Notes: generated by a model not told the origin, from the letters alone. 64,000 nt of DNA from Paracoccus sp. MKU1 (GCF_001447385.1 NZ_LLWQ01000064.1:62001-126000), one strand, 5' to 3'. Positions 34,428 through 43,550 are shown, counted from the stretch's first letter. A program made the numbers and translations.

Positions 34428-35363
34428 TTACTTCACCGATGCCATGACTGCTTCCGCGCCCGGTTTTCCATCCAGCGTGGTCACGCCGTCAAGCCATGTC
34501 GCCACCGTATCCGGGTTTTCGGCGATCCACCCCTTGGCGGCTTCGGTCGCGTCCATGCCCTCGTCCAGGATCTTGCCCATCAGCAGGTTTTCCATGTCCA
34601 CGGTGAAGACCAGCTGGCCGAACAGCTTCGCCGCGTTGGGGCAGGCGGCGACCCATTCCTTGCGGGCCAGCGTGTGCACGGTGGCGCCGCCGTAATCCGG
34701 ACCGAACTCCACATCGCCGCCGGACAGGTAGGTGATGTCCAGCTTGACGTTCATCGGATGCGGCGCCCAGGCCAGGAAGACCGAGGGCACGCCTGCCGCA
34801 TCGTTGCGCTGCACCTGTGCCAGCATGCCCTGTTCGCTCGATTCGACCAGTTCCCAGTCGCCGAGGCCGAACTTGTCCGCCTCGATCATGCCCTGGATGG
34901 TCTGGTTGGCGGGGGCGCCGGGCTCGATGCCGTAGATCTTGCTTTGGAAAGCGTCCTTCTGGGCGTCGAGATCGGCGAAGTCCTTGACGCCCAGATCCGC
35001 GGCCGCGTCGGTGACGGCCAGGGTGAACTTGGCGCCTTCCAGGTTCTGCACCAGTTCCTCGGTTTTGCCTGAGGCGTCGAGATCGTCGCGGAACTTTTGT
35101 TGCGCTGGCATCCAGTTGCCCAGGAAGACATCGGTATCGCCGTTCTTGAGCGCCTCGTAGCCGACCGGCACCGACAGGGTGCTGATCTGGGGCGTGTAGC
35201 CCAGGCCCCGCAGCACCGCCGAGGCGACGCCGTTCGTCGCGGTGATGTCGGTCCATCCGGGATCCGAAAAGCGGACGGTGCCGCAACTGGCGGGATCGTT
35301 CGCCAGCGCGGGCGCGGCGGCGAGGGCAAGGGCGAGGGGTGACAGCAGGGCGGTTCTGGACAT
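34428..35363 (-). CDS. choX: Choline ABC transporter substrate-binding protein
   Basis: 311 residues. Signal peptide of about 21 residues ending ALAAAPALA. The mature protein has the choline/betaine-binding fold: CGTVRFSDPGWTDITATN, VPVGYEALKNGDTDVFLGNWMP, WAPHPMNVKLDITYLSGGD with the aromatic cage Trp and Tyr residues. Delivers choline to a ChoWV-type importer. No permease or ATPase gene is adjacent; betC follows directly. Upstream (35364-35537) I see no gene and no clear BetI operator. Confidence 0.92.
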   Translation of the reverse strand: MSRTALLSPLALALAAAPALANDPASCGTVRFSDPGWTDITATNGVASAVLRGLGYTPQISTLSVPVGYEALKNGDTDVFLGNWMPAQQKFRDDLDASGKTEELVQNLEGAKFTLAVTDAAADLGVKDFADLDAQKDAFQSKIYGIEPGAPANQTIQGMIEADKFGLGDWELVESSEQGMLAQVQRNDAAGVPSVFLAWAPHPMNVKLDITYLSGGDVEFGPDYGGATVHTLARKEWVAACPNAAKLFGQLVFTVDMENLLMGKILDEGMDATEAAKGWIAENPDTVATWLDGVTTLDGKPGAEAVMASVK

Positions 35364-35537
35364 GATCGGACCTCCGGTTTCGTGCCGCGTCGTGTCACGG
35401 CTTCATGCGCCATCAGCCCACAGGCGGGATGCGGGATCAAGAGCCGATGCCGGGTCGCCCGCCGGGGATTTTCCGGGATCGGCGGCGATCTCGTCCTTGA
35501 CGAAGCGGGCCGGGTCGATCAATGGTGACGCCGTTCG

Positions 35538-35613
35538 GGGCCTGTAGCTCAATGGTCAGAGCAGGGCGCTCATAACGCCTTGGTTGGGGGTTCGAGTCCC
35601 TCCGGGCCTACCA
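35538..35613 (+). tRNA. tRNA with CAT anticodon, probably tRNA-Ile2 (lysidine-modified)
   Basis: 76 bases including encoded CCA. Acceptor GGGCCTG pairs with CGGGCCT (two G-U pairs), D arm GCTC/GAGC, anticodon stem GGGCG/CGCCT with loop CTCATAA, and T arm with GGTTCGAGTCC. The variable region TTGGTTG and the overall pattern resemble the minor isoleucine tRNA more than elongator tRNA-Met, but the two are hard to separate by eye. Confidence 0.9.
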
Positions 35614-35682
35614 CCCCTCCTGATTCCCCGCGGCCGGTCATGTGTCTGCGAAGCAAGATGCCCAGCCGCTGATGCAGCCCTC

Positions 35683-36423
35683 TCAGACGCCGTGCCGTTC
35701 CAAGAAACCTTCCAACACCGCGGCCAGGCGATCGGCCCAGAGGCGCTGGCCGGCTTCGTCCGCGATCAGATCGTTCCTGACCTCGATCAGCAGGTTCGGT
35801 CGGCCATGCGCCAACGCGTGGCGGTCGATGGAATCGCCGTCCAGATGGCCGGAATAGGGCTCGTTTTCGCCGGTGATCCAGCCGAGGTCGCGGCATTCAC
35901 GCACCAAGGCCGGACCCAGCCGCTTGTCGCGATGCGAATAGAGCACCCCCACCGCCCAGGGCCGGCGCGGGCGGCCGCGCAACTGCCGGGTGAAGCTGTG
36001 GATCGCGCAGATCGCCCGGCGCGGATGCGCCGCCGCCAGCCGGGCATAGGCCGCGTGATAGGGGCGGTAAAGCCGGTCGAGCCGCCGCTCGCGCTCGGCC
36101 GCGTCGATATGGCGGTTGGCGGGAATCACCGTGCCGTCATAGATGCGCATCACCAGCGTCGGGTCGTCCTCACCCCGGTTCGGGTCGATCACCAGGCGCG
36201 AGAAATCCGACAGGATCGCCGGCGCATCCAGCCGCTCGGCCAGCGCCCGGGTCAGCCCGGCGGCGCCGACGTCATAAGCGATATGGCGGGCCATGTCCTT
36301 GGGCGCGATGCCCAGCTCGCCGCCGCCGATCCAGTCCGGCACGCGGTTCGTCGCATGGTCGCAGGTGACCAGCCAGCGCGAGGGCCGGTCCTCTCCGATG
36401 GTTGAATAGGGCTTTGCCGTCAT
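35683..36423 (-). CDS. N-formylglutamate amidohydrolase family protein
   Basis: 246 residues. LVTCDHATNRVPDWIGG, HIAYDVGAAGLTRALAERL, RLVIDPNRGEDD, CAIHSFTRQL, VGVLYSHRDKRLG, NEPYSGHL and LLIEVRNDLI follow the FGase/HutG-like family, with metal-ligand His and Asp residues. Members cleave N-formylglutamate, but many in this subfamily have unknown substrates. No histidine-degradation genes are nearby. ATG 36423 chosen; an upstream TTG in frame is less likely. Confidence 0.87.
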   Translation of the reverse strand: MTAKPYSTIGEDRPSRWLVTCDHATNRVPDWIGGGELGIAPKDMARHIAYDVGAAGLTRALAERLDAPAILSDFSRLVIDPNRGEDDPTLVMRIYDGTVIPANRHIDAAERERRLDRLYRPYHAAYARLAAAHPRRAICAIHSFTRQLRGRPRRPWAVGVLYSHRDKRLGPALVRECRDLGWITGENEPYSGHLDGDSIDRHALAHGRPNLLIEVRNDLIADEAGQRLWADRLAAVLEGFLERHGV

Positions 36424-36543
36424 CTGTCCGTCGCCTTTCGGCAGCAAGCTTTAGGCAATCGCAAGGCCAAGCACCAGTTGCCGCGGGCCCTCCGATAGGC
36501 CATAACAGCGGCGACGATAGCGCAAACATGCACGGAGAGACGG

Positions 36544-37989
36544 ATGAGACGGCATCGCAAGGTCAAGATCGTGGCAACCCTGGGTCCGGCATCCAGCGAT
36601 TTCGCCACCATCCGGGCCCTTTTCGAGGCCGGCGCGGACGTGTTTCGCCTGAACATGAGCCACGGCACCCATGAGGAGCAGCGCGCGCGCTATGACATCA
36701 TCCGCCGCGTCGAGGCCGAATCAGGCCGCCCCATCGCCGTGCTGGCCGATCTGCAAGGGCCGAAGCTGCGCGTCGGCACCTTCGCCCAGGGGCCGCATGA
36801 TCTGGCGGACGGGCAGGCCTTCCGCTTCGATCTGGACCCGGCGCCCGGCGATGCCAGCCGCGTGCAATTGCCGCATCCCGAGATCTTTGCCGCGCTGGAG
36901 CCCGGCGCCGAGCTTCTGGTCAATGACGGCAAGATCCGCCTGCGGGTCGAGGCCTGCGGCGCCGATTTCGCCGATTGCGTGGTGACGGCGGGGGGAGCGA
37001 TCTCGAACCGCAAGGGGGTGAACGTGCCCGACGTGGTGCTGCCTCTGGCGGCGCTGTCGGACAAGGATCGCGACGACCTGGAATTCGCCTGCGGGCTGGG
37101 GGTGGACTGGCTGGCGCTGTCCTTCGTGCAGCGCCCCGAGGACGTGATCGAGGCGCGCGAACTGGCCAAGGGCCGCGCCGCCATCCTGTCCAAGATCGAG
37201 AAACCCGCCGCCGTGCGGGCGTTTTCCGAGATCCTCAAGGTCTCGGACGGGATCATGGTGGCGCGGGGCGATCTGGGCGTGGAGCTGCCGGTGCATTCGG
37301 TGCCGCCGATCCAGAAGCGGCTGGTGCGCGCCTGCCGCGCGGCCGCCAAGCCGGTGATCGTCGCCACCCAGATGCTGGAATCGATGATCGAAAGCCCGAT
37401 GCCGACCCGCGCCGAGGTCTCGGACGTGGCCACCGCCATCTACGAGGGTGCCGATGCGGTGATGCTCTCGGCCGAAAGCGCCGCCGGCGCCTATCCGGTC
37501 GAGGCGGTCGCCACCATGGACAACGTCGCCCGCTCGGTCGAAAGCGATCCGACCTATCGCGACATCATCGAAAGCTCGCGCAGCGCCAGGCGCCAGACCG
37601 TGGCCGACGCCATCGTCGCCGCGGCGCGCGAGATTGCCGAGACCACCGACATTTCCTGCATCTGCGCCTTTACCCAGTCCGGCACCACCGCCAGCCTGAC
37701 GGCGCGGGAACGGCCGCGGGTGCCGATCGTCGCCATGTCCTCGGAACAGGGCACGCTGCGCCGGCTGTGCCTGACCTGGGGCACGCATTGCGTCAAGACG
37801 CCGTCGCTGGAACGCTTCAAGCAGGCGGTGGTGAACGCGGCCAAGGCGGCGCGGGATTTCGGCTTTGCCGACGAATCGAACCAGATCGTCGTGATGGCCG
37901 GCGTGCCCTTCAACGTGCCGGGCACCACCAACATCCTGCGCATCGCGCCCTGCGACGAGCGCTTGATCTATCGCACCGATCCGGAATAA
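36544..37989 (+). CDS. pyk: Pyruvate kinase
   Basis: 481 residues. KVKIVATLGPAS and FRLNMSHG at the N-terminus, SDKDRDDLEFACGLGVDWLA, the active-site ILSKIEKPAA with the catalytic Lys, MVARGDLGVELP and ATQMLESMIESPMPTRAEVSDVA (segments in family order), then the C-terminal allosteric domain. Converts phosphoenolpyruvate and ADP to pyruvate and ATP. A GGAGAGACGG ribosome site directly precedes ATG 36544. Confidence 0.97.
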   Translation: MRRHRKVKIVATLGPASSDFATIRALFEAGADVFRLNMSHGTHEEQRARYDIIRRVEAESGRPIAVLADLQGPKLRVGTFAQGPHDLADGQAFRFDLDPAPGDASRVQLPHPEIFAALEPGAELLVNDGKIRLRVEACGADFADCVVTAGGAISNRKGVNVPDVVLPLAALSDKDRDDLEFACGLGVDWLALSFVQRPEDVIEARELAKGRAAILSKIEKPAAVRAFSEILKVSDGIMVARGDLGVELPVHSVPPIQKRLVRACRAAAKPVIVATQMLESMIESPMPTRAEVSDVATAIYEGADAVMLSAESAAGAYPVEAVATMDNVARSVESDPTYRDIIESSRSARRQTVADAIVAAAREIAETTDISCICAFTQSGTTASLTARERPRVPIVAMSSEQGTLRRLCLTWGTHCVKTPSLERFKQAVVNAAKAARDFGFADESNQIVVMAGVPFNVPGTTNILRIAPCDERLIYRTDPE

Positions 37990-38029
37990 GGCGCGGGTTC
38001 AAAGAGATCCGCAACGGAAAGGTGATCCG

Positions 38030-38518
38030 ATGATCGACATCCTGCTGCTGGCCGGCGTGGCGCTTTGCGTCCTCTCGGTCCTTCTGGCCATCGTTTCGGT
38101 GGCGCGCACGCAGGCCCCCCGAGGTGCCGCCATCCTGCTGGTGCTGGGCATCGTGCTGCTGCTCGTGGGCGGTTGGCGCGATCAGCGGCCCTTCGGCCTC
38201 CAGTCGCTGGAGGAAAGCTGGCAGCGGCTGGTGAATGGCGAGGTGACGATGGGCACCGATCCGGTCACCGCGCCGGCACCGGAGGCCCCGGTCGAGACCC
38301 CGGTGGCGCAAGCCCCGGCTGAGACCCCCGCCGCCGAGACCCCCGCAACCGAGACCCCCGCAACCGAGACCCCGGCCGCCGAGCCCGCGCCGGAAGCCGG
38401 CGCAGACGAGGCCGAGGTGCTTGCGACCGAAGCCCCCGCGGTCGAGGCGCCTGCTGCCGATGCTCCGGCGGCGGATGCGGCCGAGGATGGGGCGGAGGCT
38501 CCGGCCCAGGGCCAATAA
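38030..38518 (+). CDS. Membrane protein with acidic Ala/Pro/Glu/Thr-rich tail
   Basis: 162 residues. Two hydrophobic segments (IDILLLAGVALCVLSVLLAIV and GAAILLVLGIVLLLVGGW) are followed by a hydrophilic link and, from about residue 80, an entirely low-complexity tail made of ETPA-type units. It starts after AAAGGTG, 40 bases downstream of pyk, so may be co-transcribed. I recognise no family. The tail is encoded by a short tandem repeat and is expected to vary in length between strains. Confidence 0.7.
   Translation: MIDILLLAGVALCVLSVLLAIVSVARTQAPRGAAILLVLGIVLLLVGGWRDQRPFGLQSLEESWQRLVNGEVTMGTDPVTAPAPEAPVETPVAQAPAETPAAETPATETPATETPAAEPAPEAGADEAEVLATEAPAVEAPAADAPAADAAEDGAEAPAQGQ
38321..38380 (+). 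repeat. Tandem 15-bp coding repeat (four units)
   Basis: Units GAGACCCCCGCCGCC, GAGACCCCCGCAACC (twice, identical) and GAGACCCCGGCCGCC encode Glu-Thr-Pro-Ala-Ala/Thr within the tail of the membrane protein. In frame, so slippage would change the protein by five residues at a time. Confidence 0.8.
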
Positions 38519-38521
38519 GCC

Positions 38522-38556
38522 TTGCCAATCCGTGCGTGCCCGCTTATAGGGCACGC
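38522..38556 (+). promoter_or_regulatory. Promoter and overlapping hairpin before rpmI
   Basis: TTGCCA (38522-38527), a 17-base spacer and TATAGG (38545-38550). The -10 lies in the loop and 3' arm of a perfect 8-bp inverted repeat, GCGTGCCC (38534-38541) with GGGCACGC (38549-38556). The hairpin could instead end transcription from upstream, but it has no T tract. Confidence 0.5.
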
Positions 38557-38626
38557 TTCCACCCGCGCGGCCGGCCGAGATGGCATTGCCGAGTCACGCG
38601 TTCACTCTGACCGCAAGGAGAGTAAA

Positions 38627-38827
38627 ATGCCGAAGATGAAGACCAAATCGGCCGCCAAGAAGCGGTTCTCGATGACGGCCACGGGCAAGGTCAAGGCCGG
38701 CCCGGCCGGCAAGCGCCACGGCATGATCAAGCGCTCGACGAAATTCATCCGCGATGTGACCGGGACCATGGTCCTGTCCGATGCGGACGCGAAGATCGTC
38801 AAGAAATACATGCCCTACAACCGCTAA
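38627..38827 (+). CDS. rpmI: Ribosomal protein bL35
   Basis: 66 residues, standard length: [46 protein letters not shown]. Highly basic. The start follows AAGGAGAG. Forms an operon with rplT 12 bases downstream. infC, often in front of this pair, is not here. Confidence 0.98.
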   Translation: MPKMKTKSAAKKRFSMTATGKVKAGPAGKRHGMIKRSTKFIRDVTGTMVLSDADAKIVKKYMPYNR

Positions 38828-38839
38828 GGAGAACCGGAC

Positions 38840-39199
38840 ATGGCACGAGTCAAATCGGGTAAGATCACCCACGCCCGCCACAAGAAGGTTCTTGACGCGG
38901 CGAAAGGCTATTACGGCAACCGGTCGCGCAACTTCCGCACCGCGACCCAGGCCGTCGACAAGGCCAATCAATACGCGACCCGCGACCGCAAGACGCGCAA
39001 GCGCAACTTCCGCGCGCTGTGGATCCAGCGCATCAACGCCGCCGTGCGCGCCGTCGATGCCGAGATGACCTATTCGCGCTTCATCGCTGCGCTGGCAAAA
39101 GCCGGCATCGAGGTGGACCGCAAGGTTCTGGCCGATCTGGCCGTCCACGAGCCCGAGGCCTTTGCTGCTGTCGTGGCCCAGGCGAAAGCCGCCGTCTGA
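38840..39199 (+). CDS. rplT: Ribosomal protein bL20
   Basis: 119 residues. [59 protein letters not shown], the usual basic N-terminal extension and globular C-terminal domain. Early-assembling 23S rRNA-binding protein and, in many bacteria, the autorepressor of its operon. Followed by a strong terminator. Confidence 0.98.
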   Translation: MARVKSGKITHARHKKVLDAAKGYYGNRSRNFRTATQAVDKANQYATRDRKTRKRNFRALWIQRINAAVRAVDAEMTYSRFIAALAKAGIEVDRKVLADLAVHEPEAFAAVVAQAKAAV

Positions 39200-39227
39200 T
39201 TTCGGGCGAAAGGCTGGGATGAGTGAG

Positions 39228-39254
39228 ACCCGCGTCGCGAGGCGCGGGTTTTTT
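39228..39254 (+). terminator. Rho-independent terminator of rpmI-rplT
   Basis: Stem ACCCGCG (39228-39234) with CGCGGGT (39243-39249), 8-base loop, followed by a run of six T including the stem's last base (39249-39254). Confidence 0.9.
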
Positions 39255-39270
39255 CATGGCCGGACCTTGC

Positions 39271-39362
39271 GGCGTGGGGCAGGGGGCTCTGCCCCCACGC
39301 CGGACCGGCCCCTCGACGGGGCCGGTCCGGCGTTCCCCCGGGATATTTGGGCACGAAAGAAG
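39271..39362 (+). repeat. Interspersed GATATTT..CACGAAAGAA repeat with hairpins, copy 2
   Basis: Three parts in order: a G/C hairpin around GGGGCAGGGGGCTCTGCCCC (39275-39294); a perfect 13-bp inverted repeat (39300-39312 against 39318-39330, loop TCGAC); and CCCCCGGGATATTTGGGCAC followed by GAAAGAAG. The last part is the sequence shared with copies at 32 kb and 51.7-51.9 kb. It lies between the rplT terminator and the P450 gene. Confidence 0.75.
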
Positions 39363-39415
39363 CCCGCTGGCGGGTGCGGCGGGAACTTCGGTCGGTCTGG
39401 CGGGTTTTGGCGCCG

Positions 39416-40774
39416 ATGCCTCCGGATCGCCCGCCCCGTTATCCCGCCCACGTGCCCCTGCATCGCAAGCCGATGGGGGTGATCGCCAGCGCCATGACGG
39501 CGCGGCGCAATGTGCTGGAACTGATCCCCGAGATCGCCACCCGCCAGCCCATGGTCTCGGGCAGGACCGGCAAGCGCTGGCACATGGTCATGGACCCCGA
39601 GGCGCTGCGCCGAGTGCTCAAGGACCGGGTGGAGGATTATCCGAAATCCTTCGTCACCCGGCTGATCCTGGAGCCCGCCATCGGCAGTTCCATGTTCGTC
39701 GCCGAGGGGGCGCATTGGCGCTGGCAGCGCCTGGCCGCCGCGCCGGCCTTTGCACAGCGCCATGTCGAGGCGCTGGCCCCGGTGATGACCGCCGCCGCCG
39801 AGGCTTCGGTCCGGCGGCTGGCAGCGGCCAGGGGGCCGGTCGATGTCTTTGCCGAGACGGTGGCGGCGACCTTCGAGGTGATCTCGGACGTGACCTTTTC
39901 CGGCGACGAGGGTTTCGACCGCGACGCGGTGCATCAGGCCATCGACGCCTATATCGCCGGCGCGGCGCGGATCTCGGTGCTGGACATCCTGGGCCTGCCC
40001 GGCTGGATTCCGCGGCCGGGGCGGCTGTTTTCCGGCGGCGACCTGCGGCGGATGAAGCGCGTCGCCGACGAGGCGATCCAGGCCCGCGCGCGTTCCGGCC
40101 CGCGCCCGGTGCCGGACCTGCTTGACCTCTTGCGCGCCGGCGAGGACCCCGAGACCCATCGCCGCATGACCCCGGCAGAGCTGCGCGACAACCTGCTGAC
40201 CTTCATCGTCGCCGGGCATGAGACGACGGCGCTGACGCTGGCCTGGGCGCTTTACCTGCTGGCCTTTGACGCGCAGGTCCAGCACCGCGCCGCCATCGAG
40301 GCGGACACGGTGCTGGGTGGTCGCGCCGCGGCCGCCGCCGATCTGCCGCGCTTGACCTATATCCGGCAGGTGGTCGAGGAGGCATTGCGCCTTTACCCGC
40401 CCGCGGCCTTCCTGTCGCGCACCGCCCGCATCCACGACACGCTCGGCGGGCGCGAGGTTCGGCCGGGCGACACCATCATGCTGCCGATCTATGCGCTGCA
40501 TCGCCACCACATGCTCTGGGAGGATCCCGACCGCTTCGACCCCGAGCGTTTCGCCCCCGGCGTGACTCGCGACCGCTTCGCCTTCCTTCCTTTCGGTGCC
40601 GGCCCCCGCATCTGCATCGGTGCCAGCTTCGCCTTGCAGGAGGCGGTGATCATCCTGGCCACGCTGGTGTCGCGCCTGCGCTTCGAGCTGACCGGGCGCC
40701 AGCCGCAGCCGCGCATGATCCTGACGCTGCGCCCGCATGGCGGGGTGTGGTTGAAGGTCGCGGAACGCTCTTGA
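39416..40774 (+). CDS. Cytochrome P450
   Basis: 452 residues. I-helix oxygen-binding motif AGHETTA, K-helix EEALRLYPP (ExxR), PERF-type segment DRFDPERF, and the heme loop FLPFGAGPRICIGASFA with the Cys ligand. It lacks an N-terminal membrane anchor, so is a soluble bacterial P450 of the CYP116/CYP4-like general type. Substrate unknown; no ferredoxin partner is adjacent. ATG 39416 (MPPDRPPRYP) is the sensible start; a longer frame begins inside the repeat element. Confidence 0.93.
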   Translation: MPPDRPPRYPAHVPLHRKPMGVIASAMTARRNVLELIPEIATRQPMVSGRTGKRWHMVMDPEALRRVLKDRVEDYPKSFVTRLILEPAIGSSMFVAEGAHWRWQRLAAAPAFAQRHVEALAPVMTAAAEASVRRLAAARGPVDVFAETVAATFEVISDVTFSGDEGFDRDAVHQAIDAYIAGAARISVLDILGLPGWIPRPGRLFSGGDLRRMKRVADEAIQARARSGPRPVPDLLDLLRAGEDPETHRRMTPAELRDNLLTFIVAGHETTALTLAWALYLLAFDAQVQHRAAIEADTVLGGRAAAAADLPRLTYIRQVVEEALRLYPPAAFLSRTARIHDTLGGREVRPGDTIMLPIYALHRHHMLWEDPDRFDPERFAPGVTRDRFAFLPFGAGPRICIGASFALQEAVIILATLVSRLRFELTGRQPQPRMILTLRPHGGVWLKVAERS

Positions 40775-40805
40775 AAGCCCACGCCGGCCGCGCCAAAGTC
40801 GCGCC

Positions 40806-41150
40806 ATGATCACCATCTATCACAAACCGACCTGCTCGACCTCGCGCAAGGTCTTGCAGATGATCCGCGATGCCGGGCACGAGCCCGAGATCGTCGATTA
40901 TGCCCGCGAGGGCTGGACCCGCGCCCAGCTTCTGGGCCTGTTCGCAGCCGCCGATGTCACGCCGCGCCAGGCGTTGCGCGCCAAGGGCACCGATGCCGAG
41001 GCGCGCGGCCTGCTGGATGCCAGCGACGCGGACATTCTTGCCGCCATGGTCGAGAACCCGCTGCTGGTCGAGCGGCCCTTCGTCTGCGGTCCCGGCGGCG
41101 TGCGGCTGTGCCGGCCGGCGGAACAGGTGGCGGAAACCTTCGCCCGCTGA
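40806..41150 (+). CDS. ArsC/Spx-family reductase
   Basis: 114 residues of thioredoxin-like fold: [19 protein letters not shown] with the active-site Cys followed by STSRK, then a helix-rich middle and [21 protein letters not shown]. This is the glutaredoxin-coupled arsenate reductase layout. No other ars genes are close, and members without ars context are often called YffB/ArsC-like, so arsenate reduction is a family-based guess. Confidence 0.85.
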   Translation: MITIYHKPTCSTSRKVLQMIRDAGHEPEIVDYAREGWTRAQLLGLFAAADVTPRQALRAKGTDAEARGLLDASDADILAAMVENPLLVERPFVCGPGGVRLCRPAEQVAETFAR

Positions 41151-41211
41151 GGCTTTTCCCTGCGGCGCCCGCGTGCTAATCGGCGCGGGCAAACCGCAAG
41201 GAAAGCCCGCC

Positions 41212-42294
41212 ATGTCCGATCTTTCGACCCTTCGCCAGTCCTATCTCGACCGCATCTCGACCGCTGCCGATGGCGACGCGCTGGAGCAGGTGCGCCTGGC
41301 CGCCCTTGGCAAGAAGGGCGAGATCAGCGGCATGATGAAGGAACTGGGCCGGATGACGCCCGAGGAGCGCCAGACCACCGGCGCTGCCCTCAACCGCCTG
41401 AAGGACGAGATCGACGCGGCGTTGCGCGCCCGCAAGCAGGGGCTCGAGGATGCGGCGCTGGATGCGCGACTCAAGGAGGAATGGCTGGACGTGACCCTGC
41501 CCGGCCGGCCGCGGCCGCAAGGCACGATCCACCCGATCAGCCAGGTGACCGAGGAGGTCACCGCGATCTTTGCCGACATGGGTTTCCGCGTCGCCGAGGG
41601 GCCGCAGATCGAAAGCGACTGGTTCAATTTCGACGCGCTGAACATCCCGCCCGAGCATCCCGCCCGGCAGGAGCATGACACCTTCTTCATGGCGCGCGCG
41701 GCGGACGACCCGCGCCCGCCGCATGTGCTGCGCACCCATACCTCGCCGGTGCAGATCCGCGCCATGCAGGCGACAGGCGCGCCGATCCGGGTGATCTGCC
41801 CGGGCCGGGTCTACCGCATGGACATGGACCAGACCCATACGCCGATGTTCCACCAGGTCGAGGGGCTGGCGCTCGGCCGCGACATCTCGATGGCGAACCT
41901 GAAATGGACGCTGGAGGAGTTCTGCCGCGCCTTCTTCGAGGTGGACGAGGTCGAGCTGCGGTTCCGCGCCTCGCATTTCCCCTTCACCGAGCCCTCGGCC
42001 GAGGTCGATATCCGCTGCTCGTGGGAGGGCGGCAAGCTGACCATCGGCCAGGGCGAAAGCTGGCTGGAGATCCTGGGCTCGGGCATGGTGCATCCCAAGG
42101 TGCTGGCGGCGGGCGGCATCGACCCCGAGGCATGGCAGGGCTTCGCCTTCGGCATGGGCATCGACCGCATCGCCATGCTGAAATACGGCATTCCCGACTT
42201 GCGGGCGTTCTTCGAGAGCGACCTGCGCTGGCTGCGGCATTACGGCTTCGCAGCGGGGGATGTGCCAAGCGTGGCGGGTGGGTTGTCGCGATAG
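41212..42294 (+). CDS. pheS: Phenylalanyl-tRNA synthetase alpha subunit
   Basis: 360 residues. An N-terminal coiled coil for tRNA binding (to about 90) is followed by the class II catalytic core: [19 protein letters not shown], the motif 2 region [33 protein letters not shown], and motif 3 [15 protein letters not shown]. Forms a heterotetramer with PheT, whose gene lies 2.3 kb downstream, separated by several small genes. Confidence 0.97.
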   Translation: MSDLSTLRQSYLDRISTAADGDALEQVRLAALGKKGEISGMMKELGRMTPEERQTTGAALNRLKDEIDAALRARKQGLEDAALDARLKEEWLDVTLPGRPRPQGTIHPISQVTEEVTAIFADMGFRVAEGPQIESDWFNFDALNIPPEHPARQEHDTFFMARAADDPRPPHVLRTHTSPVQIRAMQATGAPIRVICPGRVYRMDMDQTHTPMFHQVEGLALGRDISMANLKWTLEEFCRAFFEVDEVELRFRASHFPFTEPSAEVDIRCSWEGGKLTIGQGESWLEILGSGMVHPKVLAAGGIDPEAWQGFAFGMGIDRIAMLKYGIPDLRAFFESDLRWLRHYGFAAGDVPSVAGGLSR

Positions 42295-42308
42295 GCTGAG
42301 GGGGATCC

Positions 42309-42333
42309 TTCAAGTTTGAGGCGTTAACTTGAA
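42309..42333. other. Palindrome downstream of pheS
   Basis: Perfect 8-bp inverted repeat TTCAAGTT (42309-42316) and AACTTGAA (42326-42333) with a 9-base centre. No T tract, so not a clear terminator; it lies 56 bases before the next gene and may be an operator or a weak hairpin. Confidence 0.35.
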
Positions 42334-42388
42334 CGGTTGGCGCCTCCGTGTTGCGATCAGCGGACCTTGACTGGTTCGCAGGTGCATC

Positions 42389-42988
42389 ATGAAACGGCCT
42401 GGCATCGCTATTCCCGTTCTGGCAGTTTTCTCGCTGCTCTCAGCTTCGCAAGCCCTTGCTTGGCAATTCGAGAATATCAACGGTTCCGGTGCCGGCACGA
42501 TCAGGGCTTGCGCCGCGACCCATGAATTCCGCAATGCCTGGATCACCTTGCGGGTCTATGGCGACGAACTGGATATCGTTTATCACCATGAGGATTTCGC
42601 CTTTCCCTGGGGCCAGTTGCTGGGTCCGGTGCTGATCAATATCGATGGCGTTCCATTTTTCGGCGTGGCCGGGTCGAACAGCCGGCGCGCCGGCGATCTC
42701 CTTCCCACCGCATCGACCATGATGATTTTGCCGAAACCCGAGGAATATGGTGCCTTGTTCAGCGGCATGAAAAACGGCCGCGAAATACGCATCATCTTTC
42801 CCAATGGCGATGTGTATCCGGTGCCGCTGCAAGGAAGTGCCCGGGCGCTGCAGATGGTTTCCGAATGCTGGCGCATCAAGGAGACGGGGCCGAACGGCCG
42901 CAACCCTTTCGCAACGCCGGCGCCGAGCATTCCTTTCGAACGGCCGGCCGAGCAACCCGCCAGCAATCCGTTCGAACAGCCCACCTGA
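42389..42988 (+). CDS. Secreted hypothetical protein
   Basis: 199 residues. A clear signal peptide (KRPGIAIPVLAVFSLLSASQALA, cleaved after ALA) and a mature domain with two conserved-looking Cys (RACAATHEF and VSECWRI) that could form a disulfide. The last 30 residues are Pro-rich with repeats of NPFATPA, IPFERPAEQP and NPFEQP. I do not recognise the family. Possibly a periplasmic protein similar to invasion-associated-locus-B-like folds, but this is only an impression. Confidence 0.75.
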   Translation: MKRPGIAIPVLAVFSLLSASQALAWQFENINGSGAGTIRACAATHEFRNAWITLRVYGDELDIVYHHEDFAFPWGQLLGPVLINIDGVPFFGVAGSNSRRAGDLLPTASTMMILPKPEEYGALFSGMKNGREIRIIFPNGDVYPVPLQGSARALQMVSECWRIKETGPNGRNPFATPAPSIPFERPAEQPASNPFEQPT

Positions 42989-43283
42989 CAGCGCGCCAAC
43001 CCTTCCGTTGGCACGACGGACACTCCCGCCCGCCGGCCAAGGCGGAGGTTTTGCCCCACCTCGGGCGGGCGCTGCCCTTGATCCGGCAGCGGAACGGTCA
43101 CGCCAGGCGGCCCCGAAGCAAGCACCATCGCCCGACGCAACGCCGATGCCGCTTCGGTCCCGCAATACCCGTGTTTGCCGCGGTCCCGGCCCGTCACGCG
43201 CCCGGCATGGTCACGCCTGCATCCGGCTCCGCGCGCGACAGCTCCGCCGGCCATGCCCGCCCCGCGGCCCCGTTGCCCTTTGC

Positions 43284-43550
43284 TCACCACCACCGCCAAG
43301 CCGCATAAACCCACAGCCCCATCATCACCGTGGCGCCGCCCATCACCAGCACCCAGGGCTCGCCCGCGCTCATGCTCATCGCCAGCAGCACGCCCCACAG
43401 CGCCACGATGATCAGCCGCCCCTGCCGCGAATCGCGCGCCAGATGCCACAGCCACAGCGCCGTCCCGCAGATCGCCGATACGCCCAGCACCGTCTGCCGC
43501 CCTCCGTTCCCGCATCGCCCGCAGGCTGCACCGCAGCCCGACCGCGGCAC
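43284..43550 (-). CDS. Small membrane protein, start uncertain
   Basis: The C-terminal ~60 residues hold two or three hydrophobic segments (LGVSAICGTALWLWHLA, IIVALWGVLLAMSMS, PWVLVMGGATVMMGLWVYAAW) of plausible membrane composition. The first ~18 codons are rich in Gly and Cys and less convincing; the frame begins at GTG 43550 and a later GTG before LGVSAIC is possible. The 295 bases before it (42989-43283) hold no feature I can support. Confidence 0.4.
   Translation of the reverse strand: MPRSGCGAACGRCGNGGRQTVLGVSAICGTALWLWHLARDSRQGRLIIVALWGVLLAMSMSAGEPWVLVMGGATVMMGLWVYAAWRWW

Noticed and set aside
35364..35537. BetI operator upstream of choX
   Set aside because: I found no convincing palindrome with the expected spacing in this gap.
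35538..35613. Initiator or elongator tRNA-Met
   Set aside because: Initiator features (unpaired first position, three G-C pairs in the anticodon stem) are missing and the variable region resembles tRNA-Ile2; elongator Met is not fully excluded.
38321..38380. Short direct repeats considered as a CRISPR-like array
   Set aside because: Units are 15 bases, contiguous without spacers and in frame with the coding sequence, so they are a low-complexity protein tail.
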